Counted from the first letter of the stretch, positions 36,518 through 45,148 are shown. The stretch is 64,000 nt of DNA from Alphaproteobacteria bacterium (GCA_017983635.1 JAGOBA010000002.1:496001-560000); one strand, 5' to 3'. The notes: generated from the sequence alone by a model not told the origin. Program-made: numbers and translations.

Positions 36518-37159
36518 TTAGGCGCTCGTATCGATCGCCGAGCCCGCCGGCGGGTACCCGCCATTGCCGTTGTTCGCCTGCGCCGGTGCTTGCGTCGTGA
36601 CCACGACAATCGCCTCGCGCAGCAATCGCCCGCCGATCATGTAGCCCTGCTGCGCCACGTTGATGACGGTGCCGGGGGGATGATCGGCGCTCGGCACTTC
36701 GGCGACCGCCTGGTGCAAATTGGGATTGAAGCGCTGGCCCATCGCCTCGATCCGCTTCACGCCGTGGCGCTCCAGGATCGTGAACATCTCACGCTGCGTC
36801 GCCTCGATCCCTTGCACCACCGCATGCACGTCGGCCGGCAAGTTCGCCCGCGTCTCCGGCTTCAGCGAATCGAACGCGCGCGCGAAATTGTCGGTGACGT
36901 TGAGCAAATCCTTCGCGAAACGCCCGAACGCGTACTGCGCGGCGTCCTGCTTTTCACGTTCCGCACGCTTGCGGACATTCTCGACCTCCGCGACCGCGCG
37001 CAGATAACGATCTTTGACCTCGGCGAGTTCGGCATGCAGGCCCGCGATCTGTGCCGCCTCGCGCGCGATGTCGTTGCTGCCGAGATCAAGCGTATCGTTC
37101 GCCGGAATCTCCATGCCCGCCTCGGGGGTGCCGTCTTCGCCGTTCTTCGGTCTGTTCAT
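36518..37159 (-). CDS. grpE: Nucleotide exchange factor GrpE
   Basis: A 213-residue GrpE with a long N-terminal helix (about 30-90, ELAEVKDRYLRAVAEVENVR) and a C-terminal beta domain (HQAVAEVPSADHPPGTV, QQGYMIGGRLLREAIVVV). It releases ADP from DnaK. The C-terminus has an extra Gln/Asn/Gly-rich tail. The ATG at 37159 is preferred over an in-frame TTG three codons earlier. It follows hrcA by 18 bp on the same strand. Confidence 0.97.
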   Translation of the reverse strand: MNRPKNGEDGTPEAGMEIPANDTLDLGSNDIAREAAQIAGLHAELAEVKDRYLRAVAEVENVRKRAEREKQDAAQYAFGRFAKDLLNVTDNFARAFDSLKPETRANLPADVHAVVQGIEATQREMFTILERHGVKRIEAMGQRFNPNLHQAVAEVPSADHPPGTVINVAQQGYMIGGRLLREAIVVVTTQAPAQANNGNGGYPPAGSAIDTSA

Positions 37160-37177
37160 CACTTTCAACGTCCCGTC

Positions 37178-38269
37178 TTACTTCTGCTGACTGATCAAGC
37201 GGCTGATCACACGCGCCGTGTAGTCGACCATTGGCACGATCCGCGCATAGTTCACGCGCGTCGGCCCGATCACGCCGATCACGCCCACCACCCTGTGCGA
37301 CTGATCGGAATAGGGCGCCGCAATCACCGACGACCCCGACAACGAGTAGAGCTTGTTTTCCGCGCCGATAAAGATGCGCACGCCGTCCCCTTGCTTGGCA
37401 AGCTCCAGCAGCTCGATCAAGTCGTTCTTGCGCTCGATGTCGTCGAAGAGCTGGCGGATTCGCTCAAGCTCTCCGGTTGCGCCCACATCTTCCAACAACC
37501 GTGCCTGGCCGCGCACGATGAGCGACGGCGTAATGCTCTGCAGCCCGCCCCATTCGGCAAGCCCCGCCGACACCAGCTTCGCAGCCAACCCGTCAAGCTC
37601 CGCCTTCTGCGCCGACAGTTCCGCCAAGATTTCCGAGCGGGCTTCTTCAAGCGTCCGCCCGCGCATCCGCGCGCTCAGATAATTGCCGGCTTCAATGAAG
37701 GACGAAGGCGGCAGCCCCAGCGGCGTCTCGATCACCCGGTTCTCGACGGAGCCGTCTTCGCCGACCATGATGACGAGCGTGCGCTGCGGCGCCAGCGAAA
37801 CGAATTCGACATGTTTCAGTGCCGGATCGCGCTTCGGTGTCACGACCAAACCCGCGCACTGGCTAAGCCCCGACAGCAACGCCGACGCCTGCATCAGAAC
37901 GTCTTCGACCTTGCGCCCGCTCGCCGCGAGTTGCGATTCGATACCCCGGCGCTCGTCTGGCGCCAGATTGCCAACCTCAAGCAGTCCGTCGACGAACATG
38001 CGCAGGCCCAGTTGCGTCGGTACGCGCCCCGCGCTCGTGTGCGGCGCTTCCAACAGTCCTGCTTGTTCCAAGTCCGACATGACGTTGCGGATCGACGCCG
38101 GCGACAAGGACAGCATCCCGCGCTGCGACAGCGTCCGCGAACCGATCGGATCGCCCGTCTCCAGATAGGCCTCGACGATCGTGCGGAAGATATCGCGCGA
38201 CCGCTCCGACAGTTCGCCGATCTGACCCGGCGGCAGAACTTTCGAGCTGGGGACCTGGCGTTCGTTCAT
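37178..38269 (-). CDS. hrcA: Heat-inducible transcription repressor HrcA
   Basis: A 363-residue HrcA with the winged-helix N-terminus (ERSRDIFRTIVEAYLETGDPIGS, then LSPASIRNVMSDLEQAGLL and HTSAGRVPT) and the GAF-like C-terminal part (VGVIGVIGPTRVNYARIVPMVDY). It represses chaperone genes by binding CIRCE elements. No CIRCE is visible beside hrcA or dnaK in this window, so its targets (often groESL) are elsewhere. The ATG at 38269 is used; a GTG 12 codons upstream is possible. It is divergent from rph. Confidence 0.96.
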   Translation of the reverse strand: MNERQVPSSKVLPPGQIGELSERSRDIFRTIVEAYLETGDPIGSRTLSQRGMLSLSPASIRNVMSDLEQAGLLEAPHTSAGRVPTQLGLRMFVDGLLEVGNLAPDERRGIESQLAASGRKVEDVLMQASALLSGLSQCAGLVVTPKRDPALKHVEFVSLAPQRTLVIMVGEDGSVENRVIETPLGLPPSSFIEAGNYLSARMRGRTLEEARSEILAELSAQKAELDGLAAKLVSAGLAEWGGLQSITPSLIVRGQARLLEDVGATGELERIRQLFDDIERKNDLIELLELAKQGDGVRIFIGAENKLYSLSGSSVIAAPYSDQSHRVVGVIGVIGPTRVNYARIVPMVDYTARVISRLISQQK

Positions 38270-38378
38270 ACCGATTTTCTTGCCGTTTTGGGCCGCAAAC
38301 GCCACGGCCGTTGCGCGCCCTGCGAGCGCCAGGCTAGGTAGCGCCTAAGCCCCCAAACTTCAAGGCAAGGAACACCCC

Positions 38379-39101
38379 ATGCGCCCCTCAGGCCGCCGTC
38401 CCGACCAGCTGCGCGAAGTGTCGCTGGAACCAGGCGTTGCCGCCCATGCCGAAGGCTCGTGCCTGGTGAAATTCGGCCGTACGCACGTCTTCTGCACAGC
38501 CTCGCTTGAAAACACGGTACCCCCATTCCTGAAAGGCACCGGCAAAGGCTGGGTGACCGCCGAATACGGCATGCTCCCCCGCGCCACCGGCGATCGCATG
38601 CGCCGCGAAGCCGCCCAAGGCAAGCAATCCGGCCGCACGCTCGAAATTCAGCGCCTGATCGGCCGTGCCCTGCGCGCCGTGACCGACATGCGCGGCTTTG
38701 GCGAGCGCCAAATCATCGTCGATTGCGACGTCATCCAAGCCGACGGCGGCACGCGCACGGCCGCGATCACCGGCGGCTTCGTTGCGCTCCACAAGTGCTT
38801 CGAGATGATGAAGCGCGATCAACTGATAAAAACGATTCCGCTCAAGGAGCACGTCGCCGCGATCTCCTGCGGCATCCACAACAACGCCTGCGTCCTCGAC
38901 CTCGACTACGAAGAAGACTCAAGCGCAGGCACCGACGCCAACTTCGTCATGACCGCGACCGGCGCTCTCGTCGAAGTCCAGGGCACGGCGGAAGGCGAAC
39001 CCTTCAGCGAATCCTCCTTCCTCGAACTCATGCGTCTCGCCAAAACCGGCATCGGCCAGCTGGTGGAGATGCAGAAAGAAGCGATCAACCGCAAAGCATG
39101 A
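38379..39101 (+). CDS. rph: Ribonuclease PH
   Basis: A 240-residue phosphorolytic 3'-5' exoribonuclease that trims tRNA 3' ends. It shows [18 protein letters not shown] at the N-terminus, the phosphate-binding [20 protein letters not shown] region and the catalytic [18 protein letters not shown]. Length is standard. The hrcA-rph divergent pair followed by rdgB and hemW is a common alphaproteobacterial order. The 130-bp gap to rdgB is filled by a palindromic repeat. Confidence 0.97.
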   Translation: MRPSGRRPDQLREVSLEPGVAAHAEGSCLVKFGRTHVFCTASLENTVPPFLKGTGKGWVTAEYGMLPRATGDRMRREAAQGKQSGRTLEIQRLIGRALRAVTDMRGFGERQIIVDCDVIQADGGTRTAAITGGFVALHKCFEMMKRDQLIKTIPLKEHVAAISCGIHNNACVLDLDYEEDSSAGTDANFVMTATGALVEVQGTAEGEPFSESSFLELMRLAKTGIGQLVEMQKEAINRKA

Positions 39102-39139
39102 GCGAGAAACGTCCCAACGCCAGTCGTTTGACGACATGC

Positions 39140-39209
39140 CTTCCCCCCTTGCGGGGGAAGGTGGATCGCCGCGCCTGCGGTGCGCCAGCTTCCCCCGCAA
39201 GGGGGGAGG
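39140..39209. repeat. Palindromic repeat copy A (rph-rdgB spacer)
   Basis: Two 21-bp arms at 39140-39160 and 39189-39209 are inverted repeats with one mismatch. Each arm can also fold on its own (CTTCCCCC ... GGGGGAAG). The 28-bp centre carries a short CCGC/GCGG hairpin. It shares the CTTCCCCC and GGGGGAAG arms with copies B and C within 800 bp. Confidence 0.85.
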
Positions 39210-39232
39210 CCTTGTTTCTGGCTTTGCTCTAA

Positions 39233-39892
39233 ATGCGAAAACTCACAAGCCGCCGCCTCGTCGTCGCGAGCCACAACCCCGGCAAGGTGCGTGAGATCGC
39301 CGATCTCATCGCGCCCTTCGACATCGAAGCGATTTCCGCGGCGGCGCTCGGCCTCGCCGAACCGGAAGAACCCGAGCCCACCTTCACCGGCAATGCGCTG
39401 ATTAAAGCGCACGCCGCCGCAAAAGCATCGAGCATCCCGGCGCTCTCCGACGATTCCGGCCTCTGCGTCGATGCGCTCGGCGGCGACCCCGGCGTTCTCT
39501 CCGCCCGCTGGGCTGGCGCCAGCAAGGATTTCGCGCTCGCCATGCGCAAAGTGCACGAGCGTCTCGCCCTTCTGCCTAGCGCTTCCCCCCTTGAGGGGGA
39601 AGCTGGCACGCCGCGAAGCGGCGTGACTGTTGGGGGGATGTCGCGCCACTCCGCCCACTTTGTCTGCGCGCTCGCCGTCGCCTGGCCCGATGGCCACGCG
39701 GAAGTCTTCGAGGGCAAAGTGCACGGCCACCTCGTCTGGCCCGCGCGCGGCACCAAGGGCTTCGGCTACGACCCGATCTTCGTGCCCGAAGGCCACGACA
39801 TCACGTTCGGCGAAATGGATCCCGCGAAGAAACATGCGATGTCCCACCGCGCCCGCGCCTTCGCCAAGTTCGTGGAGGCGTGCCTTGAATAG
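39233..39892 (+). CDS. rdgB: XTP/dITP diphosphatase with an in-frame repeat insertion
   Basis: A 219-residue RdgB/Ham1 pyrophosphatase that removes dITP and XTP from the nucleotide pool. Family blocks are present: [62 protein letters not shown], and [23 protein letters not shown]. Between the second-last pair lies an insertion of about 20 residues (117-137, including [18 protein letters not shown]), encoded by a palindromic repeat. The remaining protein is about the normal length, so the insertion keeps the frame and may sit in a surface loop. Confidence 0.95.
   Translation: MRKLTSRRLVVASHNPGKVREIADLIAPFDIEAISAAALGLAEPEEPEPTFTGNALIKAHAAAKASSIPALSDDSGLCVDALGGDPGVLSARWAGASKDFALAMRKVHERLALLPSASPLEGEAGTPRSGVTVGGMSRHSAHFVCALAVAWPDGHAEVFEGKVHGHLVWPARGTKGFGYDPIFVPEGHDITFGEMDPAKKHAMSHRARAFAKFVEACLE
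39581..39640. repeat. Palindromic repeat copy B, inside rdgB
   Basis: Hairpin 1 pairs 39581-39589 with 39595-39603 (9 bp, GCTTCCCCC / GGGGGAAGC). Hairpin 2 pairs 39607-39614 with 39618-39625 (8 bp) around a GAA loop. A G6 run and ATG follow. The two-hairpin order, the GAA loop and the closing G-run match copy C. It is translated as part of RdgB. Confidence 0.85.
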
Positions 39893-39897
39893 CGCCG

Positions 39898-39950
39898 CCC
39901 CCGCTTGCGGGGGAGGGGGACCATCGCGGAACGCGATGGTGGAAGGGGGA
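39898..39950. repeat. Palindromic repeat copy C, across the hemW start
   Basis: Hairpin 1 pairs 39898-39904 with 39907-39913 (CCCCCGC / GCGGGGG). Hairpin 2 pairs 39920-39928 with 39932-39940 (9 bp) around a GAA loop. A GGAAGGGGG run follows. It begins 5 bp after the rdgB stop, and the 3' arm of hairpin 2 contains the ATG (39936-39938) used by hemW. Confidence 0.85.
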
Positions 39951-41078
39951 AGTGAAATTGCCCTTTACGTCCACTGGCCGTTCTGCCTTTCGAAGTGCCC
40001 GTACTGCGACTTCAACAGCCACGTCCGCGCCAAGATCGACGACGAAGCTTGGAGCGTAGCGTTGCGCCGCGAGATGCAAACCATCGCCGCGCGCCTGTCA
40101 TCGCGCCGCCCACTGCAATCGATCTTCTTCGGCGGCGGCACGCCGTCCCTAATGTCCGGCAAAACCGTCGCGCAAGTCTTGCAAACCGCCGAGCAACTCT
40201 TGGGCTTCTCCCCAAACATCGAAATCACACTGGAAGCCAATCCAACGAGTGTCGATGCCGCGCGCTTCCGCGACTACCGCGCCGCCGGCGTGAACCGCGT
40301 TTCGCTGGGCGTGCAAGCCTTGAACGACGACGATCTGCGCGCGCTCGGCCGCCTGCACACCGTCGACGAAGCGATGCGCGCCGTCGCCCTCGCACAGGAA
40401 ACGTTTCCGCGCGCCTCGTTCGACCTGATCTACGCCCGCCCGCGCCAGACACCGGAAGCGTGGAGCGCCGAACTCACCCGCGCGCTCGCCCAAGGCTGCA
40501 CGCACTATTCGCTCTACCAACTGACATTTGAAGAAGGCACGCCGTTCCACGCCGCCCTCCAACGCGGCACGATGAAGGAACTCGACCCCGACACAGCCGC
40601 AGCGCTCTACGAACTGACTCAGTCGCGTATGAACGCGGCCGGCATGCCCGCCTACGAAGTCTCAAACCACGCCAAGCCAGGCGAAGAGTCGCGCCACAAC
40701 CTCGTCTACTGGCGCTACGGCGACTACGTCGGCATCGGCCCGGGCGCCCACGGCCGCCTCACCGTCGACGGCACCAAGGTAGCAACTTCCACCGAACGCC
40801 AACCCGAAGCCTGGCTTAAATCCGTGACCGCGAAAGGCCACGGCCTAGACCGCTGGGAAACTGTCGCGCCGGAGGAGCAGGGCACCGAAGCGCTCCTAAT
40901 GGGTCTGCGCTTGAGCGAAGGCGTCGATCTCGCCGAGATCGAACGCAAACTCGACCGTCCACTCGCAATTGCCAAACTCGAAGCCCAAAACCTCATCACG
41001 CAACACCACGGCCGTCTCCGCGCCACCCCGCAAGGCCGGATGGTGCTGAACAGCGTCCTGAAGCAGTTGGTCGCTTAG
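39936..41078 (+). CDS. hemW: Radical SAM haem chaperone HemW
   Basis: A 380-residue HemW-like protein with the radical SAM motif CLSKCPYC (Cys17, 21, 24; the CxxxCxxC set), the FFGGGTPSLMS block and the C-terminal HemN-like domain. HemW hands haem to client proteins; older annotations call it oxygen-independent coproporphyrinogen oxidase, but the extra Cys of true HemN is absent. The only in-frame ATG before the conserved IALYVHWPFC is at 39936, within a repeat hairpin; a GTG follows at once. Its stop shares TTAG with the stop of the convergent lipoprotein gene. Confidence 0.93.
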   Translation: MVEGGSEIALYVHWPFCLSKCPYCDFNSHVRAKIDDEAWSVALRREMQTIAARLSSRRPLQSIFFGGGTPSLMSGKTVAQVLQTAEQLLGFSPNIEITLEANPTSVDAARFRDYRAAGVNRVSLGVQALNDDDLRALGRLHTVDEAMRAVALAQETFPRASFDLIYARPRQTPEAWSAELTRALAQGCTHYSLYQLTFEEGTPFHAALQRGTMKELDPDTAAALYELTQSRMNAAGMPAYEVSNHAKPGEESRHNLVYWRYGDYVGIGPGAHGRLTVDGTKVATSTERQPEAWLKSVTAKGHGLDRWETVAPEEQGTEALLMGLRLSEGVDLAEIERKLDRPLAIAKLEAQNLITQHHGRLRATPQGRMVLNSVLKQLVA

Positions 41079-42352
41079 AACCCCTGGCTCTGGAACGTCG
41101 AAGCCGCCGGGCTGATCACGGACTGCGCGCCGTTGCCGACTTCCATGACTGCAAGGCCGCGCTCCGTCATGCCGTCGGAGCGGAAGCGGAAGATGCCGTC
41201 GATCCCGGCAAAGCCGTTCGGATCGGCGATTGCGGTCCGCGTATAGCGCCGCCCAGGCGTACCGCCCGCCAGCGTCGCCGACAACGCCACCGCGTCATAG
41301 CCGAGCGACGCGATCCGCGGCGGCTTGCCGCCATAGAGCTGCTGATAGCGTGTGCTGAAATTCGCCCGTTGCTCTTGCGGCGGCACCGCATACCACCCGC
41401 CCATCAGCGACGGTTCGCGCGCGACCGCCGGATCGTCCCAGAGCCCCGTGCCCAGCAACTTCACCTTGCGCGAATCCACGCCGTTGATCGTCAGGATCGG
41501 CCCGAGGCTGCGCAGCATTGTTCCGCCTTCCGGCAGGAAGATCGTGTCGAAGCCCATCTTCGCGATCGCCTTCACCGCGGGTTCCAACGACTGCGGCGTC
41601 GGCTGATAGTTCTGCACCGTCACAACTTCGCGCCCGCTCTGCATCACCGTGTTGCGGAACGCCTCTTCCACGCGCGCGCCATAGGGCGTCTGCGGGACCA
41701 GCGCCGCGAACTTGCCCCGGCCTTGAGCGGCCGCATACGAAATGATCCGGCTGACCTCTTGCTCCGGCAGGAAGCTGAGCAGGAACACGCCCTCGCCCGC
41801 GACCGTCCGGTCGGTCGAGAAGGCGATCACCGGCACGTTGCGGGCCCGCGCCACCGGGCCGACCGTCCGCACATCGTTGGCGAGCAGCGGGCCTAAGATC
41901 AGCTCCGCCCCCTTATCGATCACGTCGTTTGCGGCCGCCGCAGCCGATTCTGGAGTTGCCCCGGTATCGCGCGGCAGCAGCATCATCGAGCGCGCGCCCA
42001 TGTCGAACATCGCCATCTGTGCCGCGTCAAGCAGCGCCTGCGCCGTCCCGCGAATGTCTTTCGACGGATGCGACAGCGGCAGCAAAATCCCGATCCGGAC
42101 CTGCCCCGCGACCGGCACCGGCGGCTGGGGCTGCGTGTTCGGCGAGGGCACGATCGTGACCTGCTTCGGCGCTTCGGTCGTCACGGGCCGGGGCTTGTCC
42201 CCGAACAGGCCCATCCCCTCGCACCCGGCGAGCATGACCCCCATCGTCAGGAGCATGAGGATCGTCCAGAATGTCCGCGCAAGACGCGCTGAGCTTGTCG
42301 CTAGCAATTGCGGTGTCACGGGCGTAGGTCCCTTCAAATCGGCAGAAAACAT
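41075..42352 (-). CDS. Penicillin-binding protein activator, LpoA-like lipoprotein
   Basis: A 425-residue protein with a lipoprotein signal ending LAGC (Cys44) after a long N-terminal region, a Pro/Gln-rich linker and a type I periplasmic-binding fold beginning RIGILLPLSHPSKDIRGTAQALLDAAQMA. The DVIDKGAELILGPLLANDV and IAFSTDRTVAGEGVFLLSF segments match the LpoA-C-like / leucine-binding family that sits beside rsmI and yraN in many Proteobacteria. In E. coli LpoA activates PBP1a from the outer membrane. The CATG start is shared with divergent rsmI. Confidence 0.88.
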   Translation of the reverse strand: MFSADLKGPTPVTPQLLATSSARLARTFWTILMLLTMGVMLAGCEGMGLFGDKPRPVTTEAPKQVTIVPSPNTQPQPPVPVAGQVRIGILLPLSHPSKDIRGTAQALLDAAQMAMFDMGARSMMLLPRDTGATPESAAAAANDVIDKGAELILGPLLANDVRTVGPVARARNVPVIAFSTDRTVAGEGVFLLSFLPEQEVSRIISYAAAQGRGKFAALVPQTPYGARVEEAFRNTVMQSGREVVTVQNYQPTPQSLEPAVKAIAKMGFDTIFLPEGGTMLRSLGPILTINGVDSRKVKLLGTGLWDDPAVAREPSLMGGWYAVPPQEQRANFSTRYQQLYGGKPPRIASLGYDAVALSATLAGGTPGRRYTRTAIADPNGFAGIDGIFRFRSDGMTERGLAVMEVGNGAQSVISPAASTFQSQGF

Positions 42353-43247
42353 GGCAGCTGAAGGCGCTAAGACTAACGACCGGACCCCACGAAGTAAATC
42401 CGAGGGGCCGTTATCCCCAGGGCTGTACTTGGTCGCAACCCCGATCGGAAACGCCAGTGACATCACATTACGCGCGCTTCATGTCTTGCAAGCGGCAGAC
42501 GTGGTTTTCGCCGAAGACACCCGTGTGACGGCAAAGCTTTTGGCGATCCACGGCATCGCGCGCCCGTTGCACTCCTACCGCGAGCACAACGCCGATCACG
42601 CGGAAAAGGCGATCTTGCGCGAGCTCGAAAAGAATCACGCCGTCGCCCTGGTCAGCGACGCCGGCACCCCGCTCGTCTCCGATCCGGGCGAACGCCTCGT
42701 CGAATCGGTCGCAGCCCAAGGCTTCGCCGTCTTCCCAATCCCCGGCGCCTCTGCCGTGCTGGCAGCGCTGACAGCCTCGGGTCTCGCGACCGACCGCTTT
42801 TTCTTCGCGGGCTTCTTACCCGCAAAAGAGAACGACCGCCGCCGCGCCATCCGCGAGCTCGAAAACGTCCCTGCGACGCTAATCTTCTTCGAAGCGCCAA
42901 GCCGCATCGCCGATGCGCTCGCCGATCTCGCAGCGGTGCTTGGCAACCGCCAAGCCGCCGTCGCGCGCGAACTCACGAAAGTCTACGAGGAGATCAAGCG
43001 CGCCCCGCTGAACGAACTCGCACAGCAATTTGACGGTGAAATCAAAGGCGAAATCGTCATCGTCGTCGAAGGCCCGCAAGCCGGGGTCGCAACCGCCAAC
43101 GTCGAAACGCTCGACGAGCGCCTAACGCAGGAACTGAAAAACCATCCCGTCAAAGATGCCGCCGCGATCGTCGCGGCCGCGCTCGGCCTGCCGCGGCGCA
43201 CCGTCTACGCCCGCGCGCTCGAACTGAAAAAGGCCGAGGAAAAATGA
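42351..43247 (+). CDS. rsmI: 16S rRNA (cytidine(1402)-2'-O)-methyltransferase
   Basis: A 298-residue tetrapyrrole-methylase-fold enzyme. It shows GLYLVATPIGNASDITLRAL, ADVVFAEDTRVTAKLL, ALVSDAGTPLVSDPGERLV and FFAGFLPAKENDRR, all RsmI signatures. It methylates C1402 in the ribosomal decoding centre using SAM. The ATG overlaps that of the divergent LpoA-like gene in a CATG, and its stop overlaps yraN by ATGA. Confidence 0.97.
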   Translation: MAAEGAKTNDRTPRSKSEGPLSPGLYLVATPIGNASDITLRALHVLQAADVVFAEDTRVTAKLLAIHGIARPLHSYREHNADHAEKAILRELEKNHAVALVSDAGTPLVSDPGERLVESVAAQGFAVFPIPGASAVLAALTASGLATDRFFFAGFLPAKENDRRRAIRELENVPATLIFFEAPSRIADALADLAAVLGNRQAAVARELTKVYEEIKRAPLNELAQQFDGEIKGEIVIVVEGPQAGVATANVETLDERLTQELKNHPVKDAAAIVAAALGLPRRTVYARALELKKAEEK

Positions 43248-43615
43248 GGCTCGAACGCGAGAAAGCGCGCGCCCGCGGCACTGCCGCCGAATGGGTTGCA
43301 ACCGCTTTCCTCGCAGCGAAAGGCTACCGCATCTTGGCGCGGCAATTTCGCGCCCATGGCGGCGAACTCGATATTGTCGCGCTTTCGCCGTTCTGGACTT
43401 CACGAACAATCGTCTTTGTCGAGGTCCGCGCAAGGGGCACAGTGCAAGACGCGGTCGAATCGGTTGGCGCCGAAAAACGCCGGCGGGTCGAAACCGCAGC
43501 CGCGCAATTTTGCGCACGCAAGCCAAAGTTGAAAAAACTTCCGCATCGCTTCGATCTTGTGCTTCTGGCGCCGGGACGGTGGCCGCACCACATGATCGAC
43601 GCGTGGAGGCAGTAA
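43244..43615 (+). CDS. YraN family (UPF0102) endonuclease-like protein
   Basis: A 123-residue restriction-endonuclease-fold protein: RGTAAEWVATAFLAAKGYRIL, RAHGGELDIVAL and IVFVEVRARGT give the Glu/Asp...Glu-Val-Arg core of UPF0102. The family sits next to rsmI in most Proteobacteria. Activity is not established here; a role in DNA processing is suggested by fold only. It overlaps rsmI by four bases. Confidence 0.93.
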   Translation: MRLEREKARARGTAAEWVATAFLAAKGYRILARQFRAHGGELDIVALSPFWTSRTIVFVEVRARGTVQDAVESVGAEKRRRVETAAAQFCARKPKLKKLPHRFDLVLLAPGRWPHHMIDAWRQ

Positions 43616-43630
43616 AAGGAGTTCCCCCCA

Positions 43631-44251
43631 ATGTTGTTCCGCCCCGTTCTCGTTATTGCCGCGGCCTTGTCGCTCAGCGCCTGTGTCGGTCTCTCGCTCA
43701 ACACCCAAGAGCGCCCGTTCGGAAAAGCCCTCGACGACTTCAATGCACAGACCGAACTCAACGCCCGTCTGCTCGGCGAAAGCCCCTCGCTCTATGCGAA
43801 CGTGAACACGACGATCATCGAAGGGCGCGTGCACCTCTCGGGCACCGTACCGACCAGCGAGCAGCGCCTGACCGCAAGCCGCCTCGCCTGGGAAACCCCG
43901 CACGTGGTTGAGGTGGTCAACGACATCGAGGTGACGGAAGACACCGGCCTCATCGACGTCGCCCGCGACCGCTGGATCAGCACGCAAGTCCGCACCCGCA
44001 TCCTGACCGACGGCGCGATCAGGGACGTGAACTACACGATCGACACCCAAAACCGCGTCGTCTACGTGCTGGGAATCGCGCAAAGCCAAAGCGAACTCGA
44101 CCGGGTTCTGGCGCATGCCCGCTCGGTGCCGGAGGCCCGTCGCGTTGTGAACTACGCTCTGCTAAAGGATGACCCGCGCCGGTCGTTCGAACCGCCCGGC
44201 CACTACGAAGACGACACGACCACACCTCCGCCGGAGCCGGTACAGAACTAA
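43631..44251 (+). CDS. BON domain lipoprotein
   Basis: A 206-residue protein with a lipoprotein signal (SLSAC, Cys18) and two BON domains (about 40-110 and 112-185), seen as VNTTIIEGRVHLSGTVPTSEQR and VNYTIDTQNRVVYVLGIAQSQ units. It resembles DolP/OsmY-type outer-membrane-associated proteins that bind anionic phospholipids. The C-terminal 20 residues are Pro/Glu/Asp-rich. It follows yraN by 15 bp with a GGAG ribosome site and is directly followed by the SirB1-type gene. Confidence 0.9.
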   Translation: MLFRPVLVIAAALSLSACVGLSLNTQERPFGKALDDFNAQTELNARLLGESPSLYANVNTTIIEGRVHLSGTVPTSEQRLTASRLAWETPHVVEVVNDIEVTEDTGLIDVARDRWISTQVRTRILTDGAIRDVNYTIDTQNRVVYVLGIAQSQSELDRVLAHARSVPEARRVVNYALLKDDPRRSFEPPGHYEDDTTTPPPEPVQN

Positions 44252-45088
44252 ATGGTGGCAGAGCCAACGGACCGCATCTTGGAAGCGCTCCACGCCGTGG
44301 GGCAGGCCGAAGATGCGGCGATTCCGTTGGCCGACACCGCCTTGCGCTTGGCGGCGCTCGATCACGTCGGCATCGACCTCGCGCCCTATCGCGATCACCT
44401 GACCCAAGTGGCAGAGCAAGCGCGCGACAGCATGGCCTCGCTCCGCCGCGGCATGTCGGAGCTTGAAGCTGCCGCCCGCGTACTCGCCGACACGATCGGC
44501 GTGCGTCACGGTTACATGGGCGACAGCGCGACCTTCGACGATCCGCAGAACGCCGACCTCATCCGCGTCATCGATCGCAAGCGCGGCCTGCCGGTCTCGC
44601 TCGGCATCGTCTACATCGACATCGCCCATCGACTGGAGATCCCGGCCTGCGGCTTGAACACGCCCGGCCACTTTCTGCTCGCTCTCGGTCAAGGCGAACA
44701 CGCTCGCATCATCGATCCGTTCAACGGCGGTGTGATCCTCTCGGCGGAGGAATTGCGCCCCTGGCCGCAAGTGCCGGAAAGCGAAGCCCCCGACTATGGC
44801 CCCGTCGGAAGGCGTGACGTGCTGCTCCGTCTCCTGAACAACATCCACTCCCGCGCGCTTGCCAGCCAAGACAAAGTCCGTACCCTGACGATCGTCGAGC
44901 GCATGGTGCTCATAGCCCCGCGCCACCCCGACCTCTGGCTCGAACTCTCAAAGGCCTGCGAAGCCGTAGACAAAATGAACGGCGCCATCCGCGCCGCCCA
45001 AAACTGCATCTCGCTAGCCGGCGACCAGTCCCCCCTGGGCCGCCAAGCCGCATTCGTCCTGCAAGGTCTGAAGCGAAGGGTGAACTGA
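44252..45088 (+). CDS. SirB1/YchA family transglutaminase-like protein
   Basis: A 278-residue protein of the SirB1 family: a helical first part, then the transglutaminase-like core RKRGLPVSLGIVYIDIAHRLEIPACGLNTPGHFLLAL (in two halves around residues 109-145) and a short TPR-like C-terminus. The catalytic Cys of true transglutaminases is not clearly conserved. Function is unknown. Its ATG is immediately after the BON gene stop. It is the last housekeeping-type gene before the accessory stretch. Confidence 0.87.
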   Translation: MVAEPTDRILEALHAVGQAEDAAIPLADTALRLAALDHVGIDLAPYRDHLTQVAEQARDSMASLRRGMSELEAAARVLADTIGVRHGYMGDSATFDDPQNADLIRVIDRKRGLPVSLGIVYIDIAHRLEIPACGLNTPGHFLLALGQGEHARIIDPFNGGVILSAEELRPWPQVPESEAPDYGPVGRRDVLLRLLNNIHSRALASQDKVRTLTIVERMVLIAPRHPDLWLELSKACEAVDKMNGAIRAAQNCISLAGDQSPLGRQAAFVLQGLKRRVN

Positions 45089-45120
45089 AGAAACGCTTGC
45101 ATTTCAGCCAAGTAATGATA

Positions 45121-45143
45121 TGTATATCCCAATTGGATATACA
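45121..45143. promoter_or_regulatory. Candidate VapBC operator
   Basis: Perfect 9-bp arms TGTATATCC (45121-45129) and GGATATACA (45135-45143) flank a 5-base centre, ending 5 bp before the vapB ATG at 45149. This is where VapB-VapC complexes normally autorepress, and the AT-rich arms overlap the likely -10 region. Confidence 0.7.
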
Positions 45144-45148
45144 CAGAC

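Noticed and set aside
36590..38341. Long open frame (583 codons) antisense to grpE and hrcA
   Set aside because: Spans two well-identified genes on the other strand; shadow composition.
38270..38378. CIRCE element between hrcA and rph
   Set aside because: No TTAGCACTC-N9-GAGTGCTAA-like pair; only short GCGCC direct repeats are present.
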